A stretch of DNA of 64,000 nucleotides from Candidatus Altimarinota bacterium (GCA_013350285.1 JAAXWG010000004.1:124001-188000); one strand, 5' to 3'; positions 1 to 10,547 are shown, counted from the first letter of the stretch. Numbers and translations: made by a program. Notes: generated by a model from the letters alone, not told the origin.

Positions 1-549
1 TCCATTAATTCATACTTTTTTGGCTTCGTTGATATTTTTCTCTGAATCATCAAAAAATAGAGTTTCTTCAGCTTCAATGCCCTTTTTATTTAAGTAATTT
101 AAAATAAATTCATAAAATTCTTTTTCAGGTTTTTTATAAGCAATCTCAGCAGATGAAAAAACGAAATCAAATAATTCACCAAATTTCATATTTTTCCTCA
201 TAAATTGTGTTCTATATTTTTCTTGATTTGTTGCGATACAGCATTTTATTCCTTTTTTCCTCAATTTTTTTACGATTTCAAGCATTTTTTCATCTGGATT
301 ATTTCCCATTTCAAACCAAAATTCCAAAAATTCATCTGTTGTTTTTTCCCAGTTCCATTTTGGGAGCCATATTTGTAGTATTTCTTTTAGATCAGCTTTT
401 CCAATGATGCAATTTTGAAACTCCCCTTCAAAAAAGGGGAGCATTTCTCCACTTGGGAGATTATATTTTTTTTCATACTGAGTACTAAATATTTCAGAAT
501 TTCTTATTACAACACCATCTGCATCAAAAAGTATACATTTTATTGCCAT
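1..549 (-). CDS. HAD-superfamily hydrolase (3' end beyond window)
   Basis: Haloacid-dehalogenase-like phosphatase of unknown substrate. Seen: motif I FDADGV at residues 8-13 with the two catalytic Asp, motif II region ATNQEK, the KKP lysine of motif III, and the metal-binding FFDDSEKN near residue 166. A TGA after NINEAKKV must be read as Gly (giving KKVGING), so the gene runs off the left edge of the window. The ATG at 549 is the first start. A 3' end outside the window means total length is unknown; the family is usually 190-220 residues. Substrate cannot be told from sequence. Confidence 0.85.
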
Positions 550-557
550 AATGACTC

Positions 558-1028
558 TTATTTCTCAAGATTTACAAATTCTGTGATATCTCCTGCAAGC
601 TCTCATTTGAGTTTGTAGCTTTTTACAGCTTCTTTGTGTTGAGCAAGAGTATTAAAAAATATATCTTTTTCTTCTCCATAGGGAAGTACAAGCTTTGCTT
701 CTATGTTTTCATATATTTTCACTGCATTTTTTGTTCCTGGAAGAATAAGTACATCTACATCTCAAAAAAAACTAAGATTTTCTTCATTAAGTTCAAAACT
801 ATCACTTGTAAGGATAACAATTCTTACCTTTTCAGCATTAAATTTATAAAATAGATTTTCTTGTTTTTCCATTACTTCCAAGAGAATTTCTGACTTTTCG
901 TATTCTCATGGGAAGTTTATATCAAATCCATCAAGAAGGACTGTTTTTTCTTGGAGAAAAAAATTAATTTCTTTTTTATTATCATTAACAATAGCAAGAT
1001 TATCTCATTTATAAAAAAATTCTAACAT
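558..1028 (-). CDS. Degenerate metallo-beta-lactamase-fold protein
   Basis: 156-residue protein starting MLEFFYKGDNLAI. It resembles the short UlaG-like Zn hydrolases of candidate-phyla genomes: it keeps the FPGEYE strand (about residues 39-44) and the GDVDVLILPG ... LVLPYGEEKD pattern that in the family precedes the C-terminal metal His. The usual HxHxDH metal motif is not present, so it is probably non-catalytic or strongly diverged. Three in-frame TGA codons fall at plausible Gly positions. It sits between the Nudix and HAD genes on the same strand with short gaps, suggesting one transcript. The family assignment is an inference from two short motifs. Confidence 0.6.
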
Positions 1029-1040
1029 AAATATAAAAAA

Positions 1041-1493
1041 TTATATAAAATAAACTTTATTTTTATTTACAAGACTTACAATGTCAAACTTTATCTCAAG
1101 ATTTTTTATTTCATCAAGAGAAAACCATTTGTATCAAGTAAATCTTTCTTCTGTTCTCACTTTTGGGGTTTCATTTCAATTATATTTTACCAAAAAAAGA
1201 TACACATCTTTTTCTATCAAAGGATTATCTTGTAAGTGTCATGCAGTAAAAGTATAGCTTAGTTTAGTCATAAATTTTATGATTTCTAGGTCTTTTTCTT
1301 TTAATCCTGTTTCTTCACTTATTTCTCTTACAGCTGTTTCTTTTGCGATTTCTCCTTCTTCTATTTTCCCTTTAGGAAGAACATACTCTTCCTCTTGTCT
1401 TGAATTTGTCCATCTAAGAAGCAAAATTTCTATTTTGTTTCCATTTTTTCTGTAGACGACTCATCACGAGCTTTTTTCATATCTTTTTGCCAT
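1041..1493 (-). CDS. Nudix hydrolase
   Basis: 150-residue Nudix-family pyrophosphohydrolase. Seen: a complete Nudix box (G-x5-E-x7-REIxEETG) at about residues 48-70, preceded by the SSGGVVYR strand that opens these domains; the two glycines of SSGG are TGA codons, which supports the Gly recoding. The start ATG at 1493 gives the usual length. It is the first gene of a minus-strand run with the two genes downstream (15-nt gap to the next). The family hydrolyses nucleoside diphosphates linked to another moiety (NTPs, dinucleoside polyphosphates); the actual substrate is not evident. Confidence 0.92.
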
Positions 1494-1654
1494 AAAAATA
1501 ATTTGAAAATCTAAATGTAGTGAAAAACTTTCTCTAATATAAACAAAAAGATAAAAAAAACAAATCTTTATAATTTTTGAAATATTTTAAAAACTATGTT
1601 ACAATAAATAAGGATACACAAAAACAAAAATAAAATATAAAATAAAAACAAAAA

Positions 1655-2656
1655 ATGGAAGATAAAATTAATGATTGAGATATTCTTGCATCTCTTGATT
1701 TGAATACAGAAAATGAATCAAAAGAAACAAATTATGAAGAAGTTGTTGCTTCTTATAATGAAAACAAAAACTTTGAAGATGTTTTTTGAGTTTCAGATTT
1801 TGCTATAAGTTGAGAAGAACAAGAACAGATATTACAAAATACTTTTTCTTGAGAATGAGAAAATGAGGAAAAGATTTGAGAAAAAAATTTTTTTGAAAAA
1901 CTAAAATCTCTTTTTCATTTTACCACAGGGTATGCTTTTACTTCAGCAATTATATTTGTAGTTTTACTTCTTTTTTCAAATTACAATGCTTATTATAATA
2001 TAGTAAAAAGTTATGTATTTCAATGACAATTTAGAAAAAATGAAGAGCTTCTTATTAATTCTGTAGAAGCCTCAAGTCTTGTCTCAAAAGAACAGGAAAC
2101 CGGTAAAAATACTCTTGAGCTTAATAGTGCTAATCAGCACTCTATAAAGAGACTTATAGCTGAATCTAATAAAGAAGATTTAGAGCTTAATATTGATATA
2201 ACACCTTATGAAAATAGAATTGTTATACCAAAAATTTCAAAAAATATTCCTCTTGTAGATATAAAAAATCAAACGATAGAAGGACAAAATGAGCTTAATA
2301 ATATTTTTATGAAAGAACTTGAAAATGGAGTTATTCGTTATCCTTGAAGCTCAAAACCTTGAAAAGATGGGACAACTTTTATCTTTTGACATTCTTCAAA
2401 TTTTCCTTGGATAAAAGGGGATTACAATGATGTTTTTGCCTTACTTGATAATGTGGTAAAAGATGATATTATTGTTATTTATTATAATCAAGAAAAATAT
2501 ACTTATAAGGTAAAAGAGAAAAAAGTAGTAAAACCATGAGATATTTCCGTTTTAAAAAGAGAAGTAGGGACGAATGAGCTTTCTATAATGACTTGTTGGC
2601 CAGTTGGAACTACTTTTAATAGACTTATTGTTGTTTCTGAATTAGTAAAAGAATAA
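1655..2656 (+). CDS. Sortase, membrane-anchored
   Basis: 333-residue sortase-family transpeptidase. An acidic N-terminal cytoplasmic stretch of about 90 residues (rich in Asp/Glu and TGA-coded Gly) is followed by a single membrane segment (FTSAIIFVVLLLF) and an extracytoplasmic domain. The catalytic His lies in FGHSSNFPW and the catalytic Cys in MTCWPVGTTFNRL with a downstream Arg, the standard His-Cys-Arg set; TCWP is typical of class D/E and candidate-phyla enzymes. The long cytoplasmic N-terminus is unusual. It would attach surface proteins or link pilin-like subunits; no sorting-signal substrate was recognised in this window. Confidence 0.88.
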
Positions 2657-2673
2657 AGATTAATTGAAAAAAA

Positions 2674-2964
2674 ATGAAAGAATATACTTTTTCTATGACA
2701 TTTTCTGATATTATACATCATTTCAAAACCTTTTCTGATTTTGTAATTCTAGATTATATACTTTTTTTATGAGGGCTTTTGTGAATAATTCTTTTTGTTT
2801 TGTATATTTTTCCAATTATGTCGTTTTTTAGAGAAGCTCTTGGTGAGCAAAAAACAAGTAGAAAAAAAAGACAAATGCTTGATCAAATAATGACTCAAAA
2901 GGAAATAGAAGAAGAGATAGAAAGAGAAATTAAGGAGGAAGAAGAAAAAAAATTAGGAATATAA
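2674..2964 (+). CDS. Small single-pass membrane protein
   Basis: 96 residues, starting 17 nt after the sortase stop and so probably co-transcribed. One hydrophobic segment (residues about 28-50, containing two TGA-coded Gly) is followed by a highly charged coiled-coil-like tail rich in Glu and Lys (EIEEEIEREIKEEEEKK). No family was recognised. Its position suggests an accessory role next to the sortase, but nothing in the sequence proves it. Confidence 0.65.
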
Positions 2965-2998
2965 AAAAAGAGGAGAAAAATTTTTCTCCTCTTTTTTT
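2963..2998. terminator. Bidirectional intrinsic terminator
   Basis: Perfect inverted repeat with an 18-nt arm (A-run, GAGGAG, A-run against T-run, CTCCTC, T-run), giving a T-tract on both strands. It lies between the convergent sortase operon and the secreted coiled-coil gene. Confidence 0.85.
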
Positions 2999-3012
2999 AT
3001 ATTTATCAAATT

Positions 3013-3981
3013 TTATCCAAAAAGTGCTTCTAAATCAACTTCATCGTTTATAATAGTTGTTTCATCTATTTTATTTTCAAGAATTTCTTTTAATGCTTCA
3101 AGTTGAGCAAGGATTTTATCTTTGCTTGCTTGAGTTAGTTTCTTATTATTTGTTGTTGTTTGTATCATTGTATTTACTTTTGTGAGAACCTTTTCAAGCT
3201 TATCAGCAGAAATGGTATCAAGCTTTGATTTCAATTTGTTCATAAAAGCTGTTTTATATTTTTCTATAAGCTCTGCTCTTTCTTCTCTCCATTTTTTTCT
3301 TGTATCAAGATTTTCTTGTCTTAGGTCTTTATTTTTGTCCAAAACCTCTATTCTTTTATCTATAAGTCCTACTAAATTTGCATTTTCTCCAACAATTTCT
3401 TTTACTTTTTCTGCATATTTTTTGTGGATTGCATTTATTTCTTCTATAATAAGCTTTCTTGTATCTATATCTTTTTCTTGTCTCAATTTTTCAATAAATG
3501 GTTCTAACTCCTCTTTCATTTGATCATTAAGGGCTTTGATTTTCTCTTTTTGTTCATTTGTAAAAAGAGCTCAAGAGGCAGATTTTAAATCCTTTACATC
3601 ATCTCTAAATTCTTGTCTATTTTTTTTCATTTCTTCTTTATTTTCTTCTATGTTTTCTTTTTTATCTTGTTTTAAAATTTTTAAATCTTCTTTTTTTATA
3701 ATAGATCCACTAACACTTTGAGGAATATATAGTCAACTTTGAGTCATAATAGCTCCACTTAAATTCCTTCATTTATTCATTTTTTTATCAAAATCCTCAT
3801 TTATTTTTTTAAATTTTTCTTGAAAGGATTCACCACTTCAGCTTCTTATTATAGATCAAGTATTATCATCTGAATAGTAAGGAGATTTTATTGTTGAACC
3901 AATTTTTTCATCTGCATATAATCAATTTATAATACAAAAACTTATAAATATTGAAAGTACTAAATATTGTAATTTTTTCAT
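3013..3981 (-). CDS. Secreted coiled-coil protein, unknown
   Basis: 322 residues with an N-terminal signal peptide (MKKLQYLVLSIFISFCIINGLYA, cleavage likely near residue 23). The mature part is Ser/Gly-rich at first, then almost entirely Lys/Glu/Asp-rich helix with heptad character from about residue 125 to the end. No cysteine-based or catalytic motif was seen. Six in-frame TGA codons occur in the first half. It resembles periplasmic or surface-exposed helical spacer proteins; no family is claimed. Confidence 0.75.
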
Positions 3982-4049
3982 AGAAAAAAATTAATAAATA
4001 AAAATTTTGCAAGCTCATTTTATCTTCATCAAAAAATAAAACAAATATT

Positions 4050-5576
4050 TTAGTATTTACTTTCTTTAGTATTTATTTTTTTATAAAATTGAGAAAAACT
4101 TATCTTTTTTTCATACAGATAAGTTGCTAAATCTTTTTCAATGTATCTCCAATGCCAAGGTTCTTTTTCATATCCATCAATTTCAACTCCGTTTTGATAG
4201 CTATTATGAAATCAATAGAGATGGGCATTTTCTTTTAACCAAAGAAAATAAGAATTAAGCTCTTTTTTACTTAAAAATTCTTTTTCTGTTGTTGTTTCCC
4301 AAAGGTCTATAGCGAGACCACTTTGATGCTCTGAGTATCATGGCTTTGAACAAAGAGTATCAGGACAAGCATTTGCTTTTATTTGCATTTGATGAAGATA
4401 ACTTCTATATCCACTTACAACGGCAATTTTAACTCAAAATTTTGTGTAAAAATCTTTACCCATTTCATCAAGAGCAACAAGAGCCTCTTTTCTAAGCATT
4501 TGTCATCATTTTATATCTTTTATATAATTTCCTCGTATTCTTGTAAGAGTATCTGGAATGTAATCAATTTTTTTAAAAGAAGTTCAAATTCATACATATT
4601 TAGTGAGAGAAAAATCACTTATAAAATCAAGTTTTTTGATTTTTTCTAAAGGATCTATTACTTTTTCTTTTTCTATTTCAGGAATTTTTGTATTTTCATC
4701 AATAGAATAATATTTTTTCTCAAATTTTCATTTTTCCAAAAATATTTTTAAAAATCATTTTGTGATATTTTTATATTTTTGGAGTACAAGATTATGTCCA
4801 ATATTTTTTATTTCAAGAAAATAGCTCGTTTCTTTTGGAGCATTTTCATATATTCATTTTCCTTGTTTTAGAGGGATAAGGGGGTCTTTATCTCAATGAA
4901 TTATAAGAAGGGGACTTTTTAAATATTTTATATTTTCCTTATTATTAAATCTTTCAGAAAGAAAAAGATATTTTTGTAAGATAAAACCATACTCTTTTAC
5001 ACTCATTTCAAAAAGAGAAGAGAGAGGAGCTACAAGAATAATTTTATCTACCGTGTGAGATTTACTAAAATTGAGAGCTATTCAGCTTCCTATACTGTAG
5101 GCAAAAATAGTTATATCCGAGTTATCAATCTTTTTTTCTTTTTTTATAAAAGAATAAAAGATTTCTACATATTTTTGTGTATTTTTTCTGTTGGGTGATA
5201 AAGAACTTCATCAAAATCAAGGATAATTTAAGGCCATTACATTATAACCAAAATCTTTTAGGATTTGAATATCATCATAATAATAATTGAGATTTCATCC
5301 ATTTCCTTGAAAATAAAAAATAGTTTTTTCACTTTTATTATCAATAAAAATTCAAGAAATATGTTCTTTTTGAGAAAGAGAGATATCTACATTTTCATAA
5401 TCAAAAGGAGCTGATAATTGTATATTTTCTTCTTTGTCCCATCAAGGAAAAATAAGAGAAGTTTCTATTTTTTCAGCAGATATTATAATGATGAGGTAAG
5501 AAAAAATTATAAGAAAAAGAGGATAGATGAGGTATCTAAATTTTTTATTGCAGATTTTTTTTAAAAGTTTGTTCAT
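4050..5576 (-). CDS. Alpha/beta hydrolase fused to VanY-type D,D-carboxypeptidase
   Basis: 508 residues, membrane-anchored by a segment at residues 14-35. Residues about 40-285 match a BEM46-like alpha/beta hydrolase: an FQGNGGNL oxyanion strand, the serine elbow AYSIGSG, the acid in IHGDKDPLIP and the His in IGHNLVL. Residues about 320-500 match the VanY/LAS peptidase family: SEHQSGLAIDLW (metal His and Asp, about residue 410) and EPWHWRY (metal His, about residue 475). The VanY part would trim peptidoglycan stem peptides outside the membrane. The two activities are normally separate genes. The 5' end overlaps the upstream methyltransferase gene by 32 nt. Confidence 0.85.
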
Positions 5577-6684
5577 ATTTTTTAGAGTAAAAATAACAAA
5601 GTTCATTTCCATTATAGAGTTTTCTATTTTTATATTCCTGAGAATTGAGAATAAAGTTTCATCATTGATATGAGCTAATTATTCATCAAGAAAGTTCATC
5701 ATTGTTTTTTAAGAAATTATCTATTTTTTTATACAGTTCATCAATGTTTTCATCTTTTAGTCTGAGTCAGTAGGGGGGATTTGAGATAATTGTTCATGCT
5801 ATTTTTTCTTTTGAAAAATCTGTAAAATCTTTTTTTTCAAAAATAATTTCATTTTCAAGCCCCGCTTTTATTGCATTGAGTTTTGCTTTTTCAATTATTT
5901 CAGCATCCTTATCATATCAAAATATTTGATATTTTTGAGTATATTCTTTTTTTATTGCTTCTTCTTTTTCTTTTTTCAAAAATTCTTTGTCATACCAAAA
6001 CCATTTCTCAAAAGCAAAATTTCTTTTGGCTCAAGGGGCTTTATTTTTTGCTATCATAAGAGCTTCTATAAGTATTGTCCCACTTCCACAAAAAGGATCA
6101 TAGAGTGCTTCTTGAAATCTCCAATTTGAAAGTAAGACAAGACTTGATGCAAGATTTTCCTTGATAGGAGCTTCTCAAGTCATAATCCTATATCCTCTCT
6201 TATGAAGAGCTTCTCCTGAACTATTGAGAAGTATTTTACAATCATTTTCTTGAAAAAGTATTTGTATTTCACATTTTTCAATAGAATCATCCTCTCGTAT
6301 AAATTTTCAACTTTTATCATTTAATACATCTATAATAGCTTTTTTTCAAATTTTTTGAATTGCTGGTTCTGATGATAAATCTGATTTTATAGTTTTTGCA
6401 TTGACAATGATAGGAGCATTTTTGGGGATATATTTTTTCCAGTCTATATTACTAACGAGGGCATAAAGATTGTCAAAATTTGAAATGGAATCTTTTTCTT
6501 TTAGCACAAGATAAAGCTTATTTCCTATACGACTCCAAAGATTTATTCTTGCAAGTAAAGTATCTTCTCAGGAAAAAAGTATAATTCTATCTTTTACTTC
6601 TATAATTTTTCCTCCTTGTTTTTCTATTTCTTTTTTTGCAAGTGATTCAACTCAAGCAATTGTTGTAAGTGCAAGTTTAAGCAT
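5545..6684 (-). CDS. THUMP-type rRNA/tRNA N-methyltransferase (RlmL-like)
   Basis: 379 residues. The N-terminal half (about 1-160) looks like the THUMP RNA-binding module, opening with LALTTIAGVESLAKKEIEKQGG; the C-terminal half is a Rossmann methyltransferase with YDPFCGSGTILIEA (motif I, about residues 205-218) and the catalytic NPPYG near residue 305, whose Gly is a TGA codon. NPPY is the signature of exocyclic-amine N-methylation, as in RlmL or Trm11/TrmG10. The target nucleotide cannot be decided from sequence. The 3' end overlaps the next gene by 32 nt, suggesting coupled translation. Confidence 0.88.
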
Positions 6685-6926
6685 TTTTTTGTTTTAAAAA
6701 TTAGTTTACTAGAAAGTAGACTAACAGAATTATTTTTTTCTTCAAGTATTTTTTTAAAAATGATTTTGATTTTGATTTTGATTTTTTTACTTTCTCTTTT
6801 TTTTGACAAAAGAATATAAAAAAAGATAATCCTATTATTATTTTTAAATTTATTTTTCTAAAATAATAGAGAAAAGTTAATACTTTATTCATCTTCTCTA
6901 AAATTTTACCTTAAAAACCTTTTTTT
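6685..6926. other. AT-rich spacer upstream of the pilin gene
   Basis: 242 nt with no convincing gene. A minus-strand open frame of 63 codons exists at 6701-6892, but its translation is a hydrophobic stretch plus a KSKSKSK run produced by a tandem GATTTT hexamer (about 6763-6786); this looks like low-complexity DNA. The pilin promoter should lie here, but no clear -35/-10 pair stands out. Confidence 0.4.
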
Positions 6927-8447
6927 ATGAAAAAATTAAAAAATAATAAAAACCAAGCTTTTACCCTCGTAGAACTCATTGTTGTCATCACTATCCTAGC
7001 AATCCTCTGAAGTATAGCCTTTATCTCACTCCAGTGATATTCTGCTGATGCAAGAAACTCTAAAAGAATCAGTGATATTGCTTCTATAGAAGGAGCAATG
7101 AGTAGTCAAATTGCTAAAGGACAAAGTATACTTTCTTTTGCATCCTGAACGACAGAAAATAGACTTAGTAATCCAAGTATAGGGTGAACAAATAGTACTA
7201 CTGGTACTGACTATGATGCTGGAAATGTAAATTATTCTACACTTTCTGTAAAATCAAGTGATTTCCAAGATCCAAGTGGAAATAGATCCTATGTAATAGG
7301 GGTAACAACAAGAAAAAATTGAAAACATGAACTTGTTGCTACTATGGAACAATGAGGAGGCTCTAAAATAGCGAGAGTTATCGGTGATTATTCACAAAGA
7401 ATAATAGCTAATACTACGGTAGCTATACAAACAGGTTCTACTCTTAAATTGCTAACAATAACAAATCCTGCAGATATCAATAAATTTTTTCCTGCAGATA
7501 CAGTAATAACAAATGGAATAAGCCCAATAGCAAGAACTATCACAAAAATATCATCTGATGGAAGAACCATTACCCTGAGTGGTGATGTTCCGACTAATGC
7601 AACAACACTCAGCCTTAATGCAACAGAAACGGAAGGTCTTATCCAATGACAAAATGGAACATCAACAGGGGTAGTAGTTGATGGACAAATATTTCTTGCT
7701 TATAGTTCAAGCTCAAGCAGTAGTTCATCATCATCAAGTTCTTCTTCTTCAAGTTCATCCTCATGAGGATGATATGCGAGCTGTACAAGTACTTGACAAA
7801 TACTTTCAGCTTCAAGTACTTACCCATGATGTGATACTGCAGATATAGTTGTATGTGCTTGAACTGGAATTGGATATACACTATCTGCTTGTAATGTAGG
7901 AGCAACTACCGCTAGTACAGATTGGACAATATCAAGATGACAATACTTCCAATGGGGAAGGAATAAATGATTTACTTATGGAGATACGAGCCAACAACCA
8001 ACGACTATAGCAGGAAGTGTTGGGCTCAATGCAGGAACAGATACATACTGATTTGTATGGAATGTATCACTTCCAAGTCCATACACTTGGGCAAATAGTG
8101 ATATAACTAATAACTGGTGAAATACGACAAATACAGCAATAGCAAGACAATGACCATGTGCAAGTGGCTATCATGTACCAAGTAATCCAGAATGGGTATC
8201 TCTCCACTCAGCATGATGATGGGGAACAAATGGAGCAACTATGCAAACAGCTCTTAAACTTCCTTTCGCAGGCTACCGTGATTGGGGTAATGGTGCTTTC
8301 GGCGATGGAGGTTTTGACGGCTACTACTGGTCTAGCTCACCTAATGGTACTATCGGGTATTACTTGACCTTCTATTCTAGCTATGTTTATCCTAGCGGTA
8401 GTGATCATCGTGCTCTCGGTTTCTCTGTGAGGTGTTTCAAAAACTAG
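6927..8447 (+). CDS. Type IV pilin-like protein with C-terminal FISUMP/C-lectin-like variable domain
   Basis: 506 residues. Residues 1-35 are a class III prepilin leader: a short basic stretch, then A|FTLVELIVVITILAIL with the Glu5 of the mature pilin, processed by the prepilin peptidase encoded at 10548. A globular pilin-like region follows, then a pure 20-Ser linker (7704-7763), then a Cys-containing domain ending LPFAGYRDW ... GYYWSSSP ... GFSVRCFKN. That ending is the hallmark of the FISUMP-type (C-type-lectin-like) domains that act as targets of diversity-generating retroelements. In the last 60 codons all 11 Gly are GGN and none TGA, unlike the rest of the gene, and C-ending codons are enriched. 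No reverse transcriptase lies in this window. Confidence 0.85.
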
Positions 8448-8910
8448 GAAAGATATAACCCCGGGGTTAAAAAGCTCCCAACCCCGGGGTTTAATATTTG
8501 CCTCTTTGTTCTCTTTGATAGTCGTTATAAAAAAGAGAAATCTTTTAAATTGAGTTTATTCTTGGTTTAAAAGATTTTTTCTTATTTTCTAAACGGTTGT
8601 GAAGAAAATAAGGGGGGGTATTTATTAAGATCTAAGACTGGTCTTTATATTTTTTGTTTTATCGTTTCTTAGAATGGAGAATATAAATCTAAGAAATATA
8701 TTTTATTGCTTATTTTAAGACCGGTCTTAGAAAATTGAAAAACTAAATCTTTGTAATTCCTGTACCCCTCTCTGGTATAAATTTCAACAAGAATCTATTA
8801 AAATAGGCAAAATATTATTTAAAAAATAGTTTGATTCATTTAAAATGAATTGATTTTATAAAAGACTTTTTTATAATATTTTTATTATTTTATTTATAAA
8901 CAATTATATT
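8448..8910. repeat. Repeat-rich spacer after the pilin gene
   Basis: No gene seen. It holds a pair of AACCCCGGGGTT palindromes (8457-8468 and 8480-8492), which may also terminate the pilin transcript because they can fold together. It also holds a pair of AAGACYGGTCTT palindromes (about 8633-8647 and 8716-8730) about 70 nt apart. Both palindromes recur inside coding sequence near 14.0-15.6 kb. The frr promoter should be near 8830-8905 but was not resolved. Confidence 0.75.
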
Positions 8911-9456
8911 ATGTTGGAAAAAGCACAAGAATGAGTAAAAAAAGCTCTTCATCATTTAGAAGCAGAATTTTCAAAACTTCAGCTTGGGAGAGCAAATCCA
9001 AATCTTGTAGAAGGAGTTTTGGTAGAACAATATGGTATGACTCAGCCAGTAAAAAATTGTGCGAGTGTAAATATTCTTGATAATCAAACTCTTTCTATAC
9101 AACCTTGGGATAGAGGACTTATTCATAGCATTGCAAAAGCTATTACAGAAGCTTGACTTTGACTTAATCCTCAAACTATGGCAGATAGTGTACTTATAAG
9201 AATTCCTGCTCTTACAGAAGAAAGAAGAAAGGAAACAACAAAGATAGCAAAAAGAATGTCAGAAGATGCAAAAGTGGGAATAAGAAATATGAGGCAAGAA
9301 ACTCTTAAAGATATCAAAAAAGGAGAAGAAAATGATGAGCTTTCAGAAGATGATGTAAAAATGTATGAAAAAGATCTTCAGAAAATGGTAGATGATGCCA
9401 ATAAAAAAATTGATGAAATGACAAAGAAAAAAGAGGAAGATATAATGAGGGTGTAG
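8911..9456 (+). CDS. frr: Ribosome recycling factor
   Basis: 181 residues, standard RRF length. With elongation factor G it splits post-termination ribosomes. Seen: the N-terminal helix with LGRANP (in the family ...RTGRA.P), the domain II strand ending in SIQPWDR, and the C-terminal signature RIPALTEERRKE followed by AKVGIRNMRQE. Gly residues in QEGVKKAL and EAGLGLNP are TGA codons. A strong terminator follows, so it is probably monocistronic. Confidence 0.97.
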
Positions 9457-9488
9457 AAAAATTATAGTTTTATAAATAATCATAAAGT

Positions 9489-9541
9489 AAAAACACAAGA
9501 ATAAATCCAAGTTACAGCTTAGATTTATTCTTGTGTTTTTT
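9489..9541. terminator. Intrinsic terminator after frr
   Basis: 19-bp perfect stem (AAAAACACAAGAATAAATC and its complement) with a 14-nt loop and T-runs on both strands, between the convergent frr and the minus-strand gene ending at 9562. Confidence 0.9.
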
Positions 9542-9561
9542 ATAGATTCAAAATTTATATT

Positions 9562-10129
9562 TTATAATATAGATAAAAAGGAGTATATATATAGTAGAAA
9601 CTATTCCTAATGCTATCCATAAAGTATTTTCAATATTTATACTATCTGTACTTGTTTTATTTTCTTCAATTGTTTTGTTTGTAACTAATTTTACTTTTTG
9701 CTCCTCTTGGGGAATAGAATCTATAAGGTTTCATGTACATCAAGGGAGTTCTTCCCAAATTGATTTTTTTTCAGTATCTATTTTTATAGCAAAATTTTCT
9801 TGAATATAAAATTTTCTAATAGTAAAATAATAAGAAATGTCTTTTAAGAGAGGTATCTTAGAACCTTTAAGACAGGTTTCATGTGTTACAGTAACAGTTT
9901 TACCATCTGGTGATTCATGAAATTTCTGATACATTTCTTTAGGTGTAGCAGTTGTTATATTATAATAATTGTAATAATCATCTCGTACAATCATAAGCCA
10001 ATATTTTTCACATTCCGCCTCACCAATTTTCCATTGATATAATATTTTCCCAAGAATTTTACATTCTACTTTATTCTCTATCCATTCTTCAGGTGGTGGC
10101 ATTGCAGAAACTTGAAAAATAAATTTCAT
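9562..10129 (-). CDS. Unknown protein with C-terminal membrane anchor
   Basis: About 188 residues, starting MKFIFQVSAMPPPEEW and ending in a hydrophobic anchor (ENTLWIALGIVSTIYIYSF). Conserved-looking features are Cys in VECKILG, AECEKYW and HETCLKG, which may pair. No family recognised. The reading frame stays open to a TTG at 10198, with another ATG at 10162, but a possible promoter (TTGAGT then TATACT, about 10170-10198 on the minus strand) overlaps that extension, so the ATG at 10129 is preferred. Confidence 0.65.
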
Positions 10130-10243
10130 ATTATTATTTATAATAAATTTTAAAAAATACATTTTAAGGTATAGTATAGAAAAATTTTTTAAACTCAATT
10201 AAATTTTTAAGAAAAAAAGAAATTAATAATTTTTCAATAAAAC

Positions 10244-10271
10244 TTGCATTTTAGGAAATCATTTATACAAT
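10244..10271 (+). promoter_or_regulatory. Promoter for rpmG
   Basis: TTGCAT, 16-nt spacer, TACAAT, with the start codon 34 nt downstream of the -10 element. Close match to a housekeeping sigma promoter. Confidence 0.6.
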
Positions 10272-10304
10272 AGGGCAGTATTTTAGTATTTTTATACTTT
10301 TTTT

Positions 10305-10484
10305 ATGGCAAAAGGAAAAAGAACTTATGTTGGATTTTATAGCACTGAGACAGGAAATCTAGTACATGTAACAAATATTCAAAAAAAGAATTTTGAAACG
10401 GGGGAAAAACTAAGTCTCAAAAAATATAATAAAAAAACAAGAAAACATGAAGTTTTAAAAATGAAAGAAATAAAAAAAGGGTAA
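10305..10484 (+). CDS. rpmG: Ribosomal protein bL33
   Basis: 59 residues. Recognised from the family pattern: TGNLVHVTNIQKKNFETGEKLSLKKYNKKTRKHEVLKMKEIKKG-type ending in which the conserved KxYNKxTRKHxVxKExK of large-subunit protein L33 is clear. The zinc-ribbon cysteines present in some L33 paralogs are absent, so this is the Cys-minus form. It lies alone between its own promoter and a weak terminator. Confidence 0.93.
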   Translation: MAKGKRTYVGFYSTETGNLVHVTNIQKKNFETGEKLSLKKYNKKTRKHEVLKMKEIKKG

Positions 10485-10502
10485 ATTCTATTCCCTTTTT
10501 TT
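10472..10502 (+). terminator. Terminator after rpmG
   Basis: A-run plus GGG, 11-nt loop, CCC plus T-run overlapping the stop codon of rpmG. The GC core is short, so strength is uncertain. Confidence 0.55.
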
Positions 10503-10547
10503 ATTATTTTTTTATAATACTTGCACTATTTCTTAAATGAAGAATAT

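Noticed and set aside
421-441. Palindrome CTCCCCTTC...GGGGAG in the HAD gene as another in-frame element
   Set aside because: It encodes LPFFEGEFQ, which looks like conserved HAD-family sequence, so the palindrome is probably coincidental.
6701-6892. Minus-strand 63-codon frame as a membrane protein gene
   Set aside because: Low-complexity translation caused by GATTTT repeats, no TGA-co-occurrence or conserved features, lies in the pilin upstream region.
7388-7905. Minus-strand frames within the pilin gene
   Set aside because: Shadows of the pilin coding strand, which has continuous homology and a class III leader.
8448-8910. DGR template repeat or accessory gene directly after the pilin
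   Set aside because: No A-rich near-copy of the pilin 3' end was found in this spacer; it holds only short palindromes.
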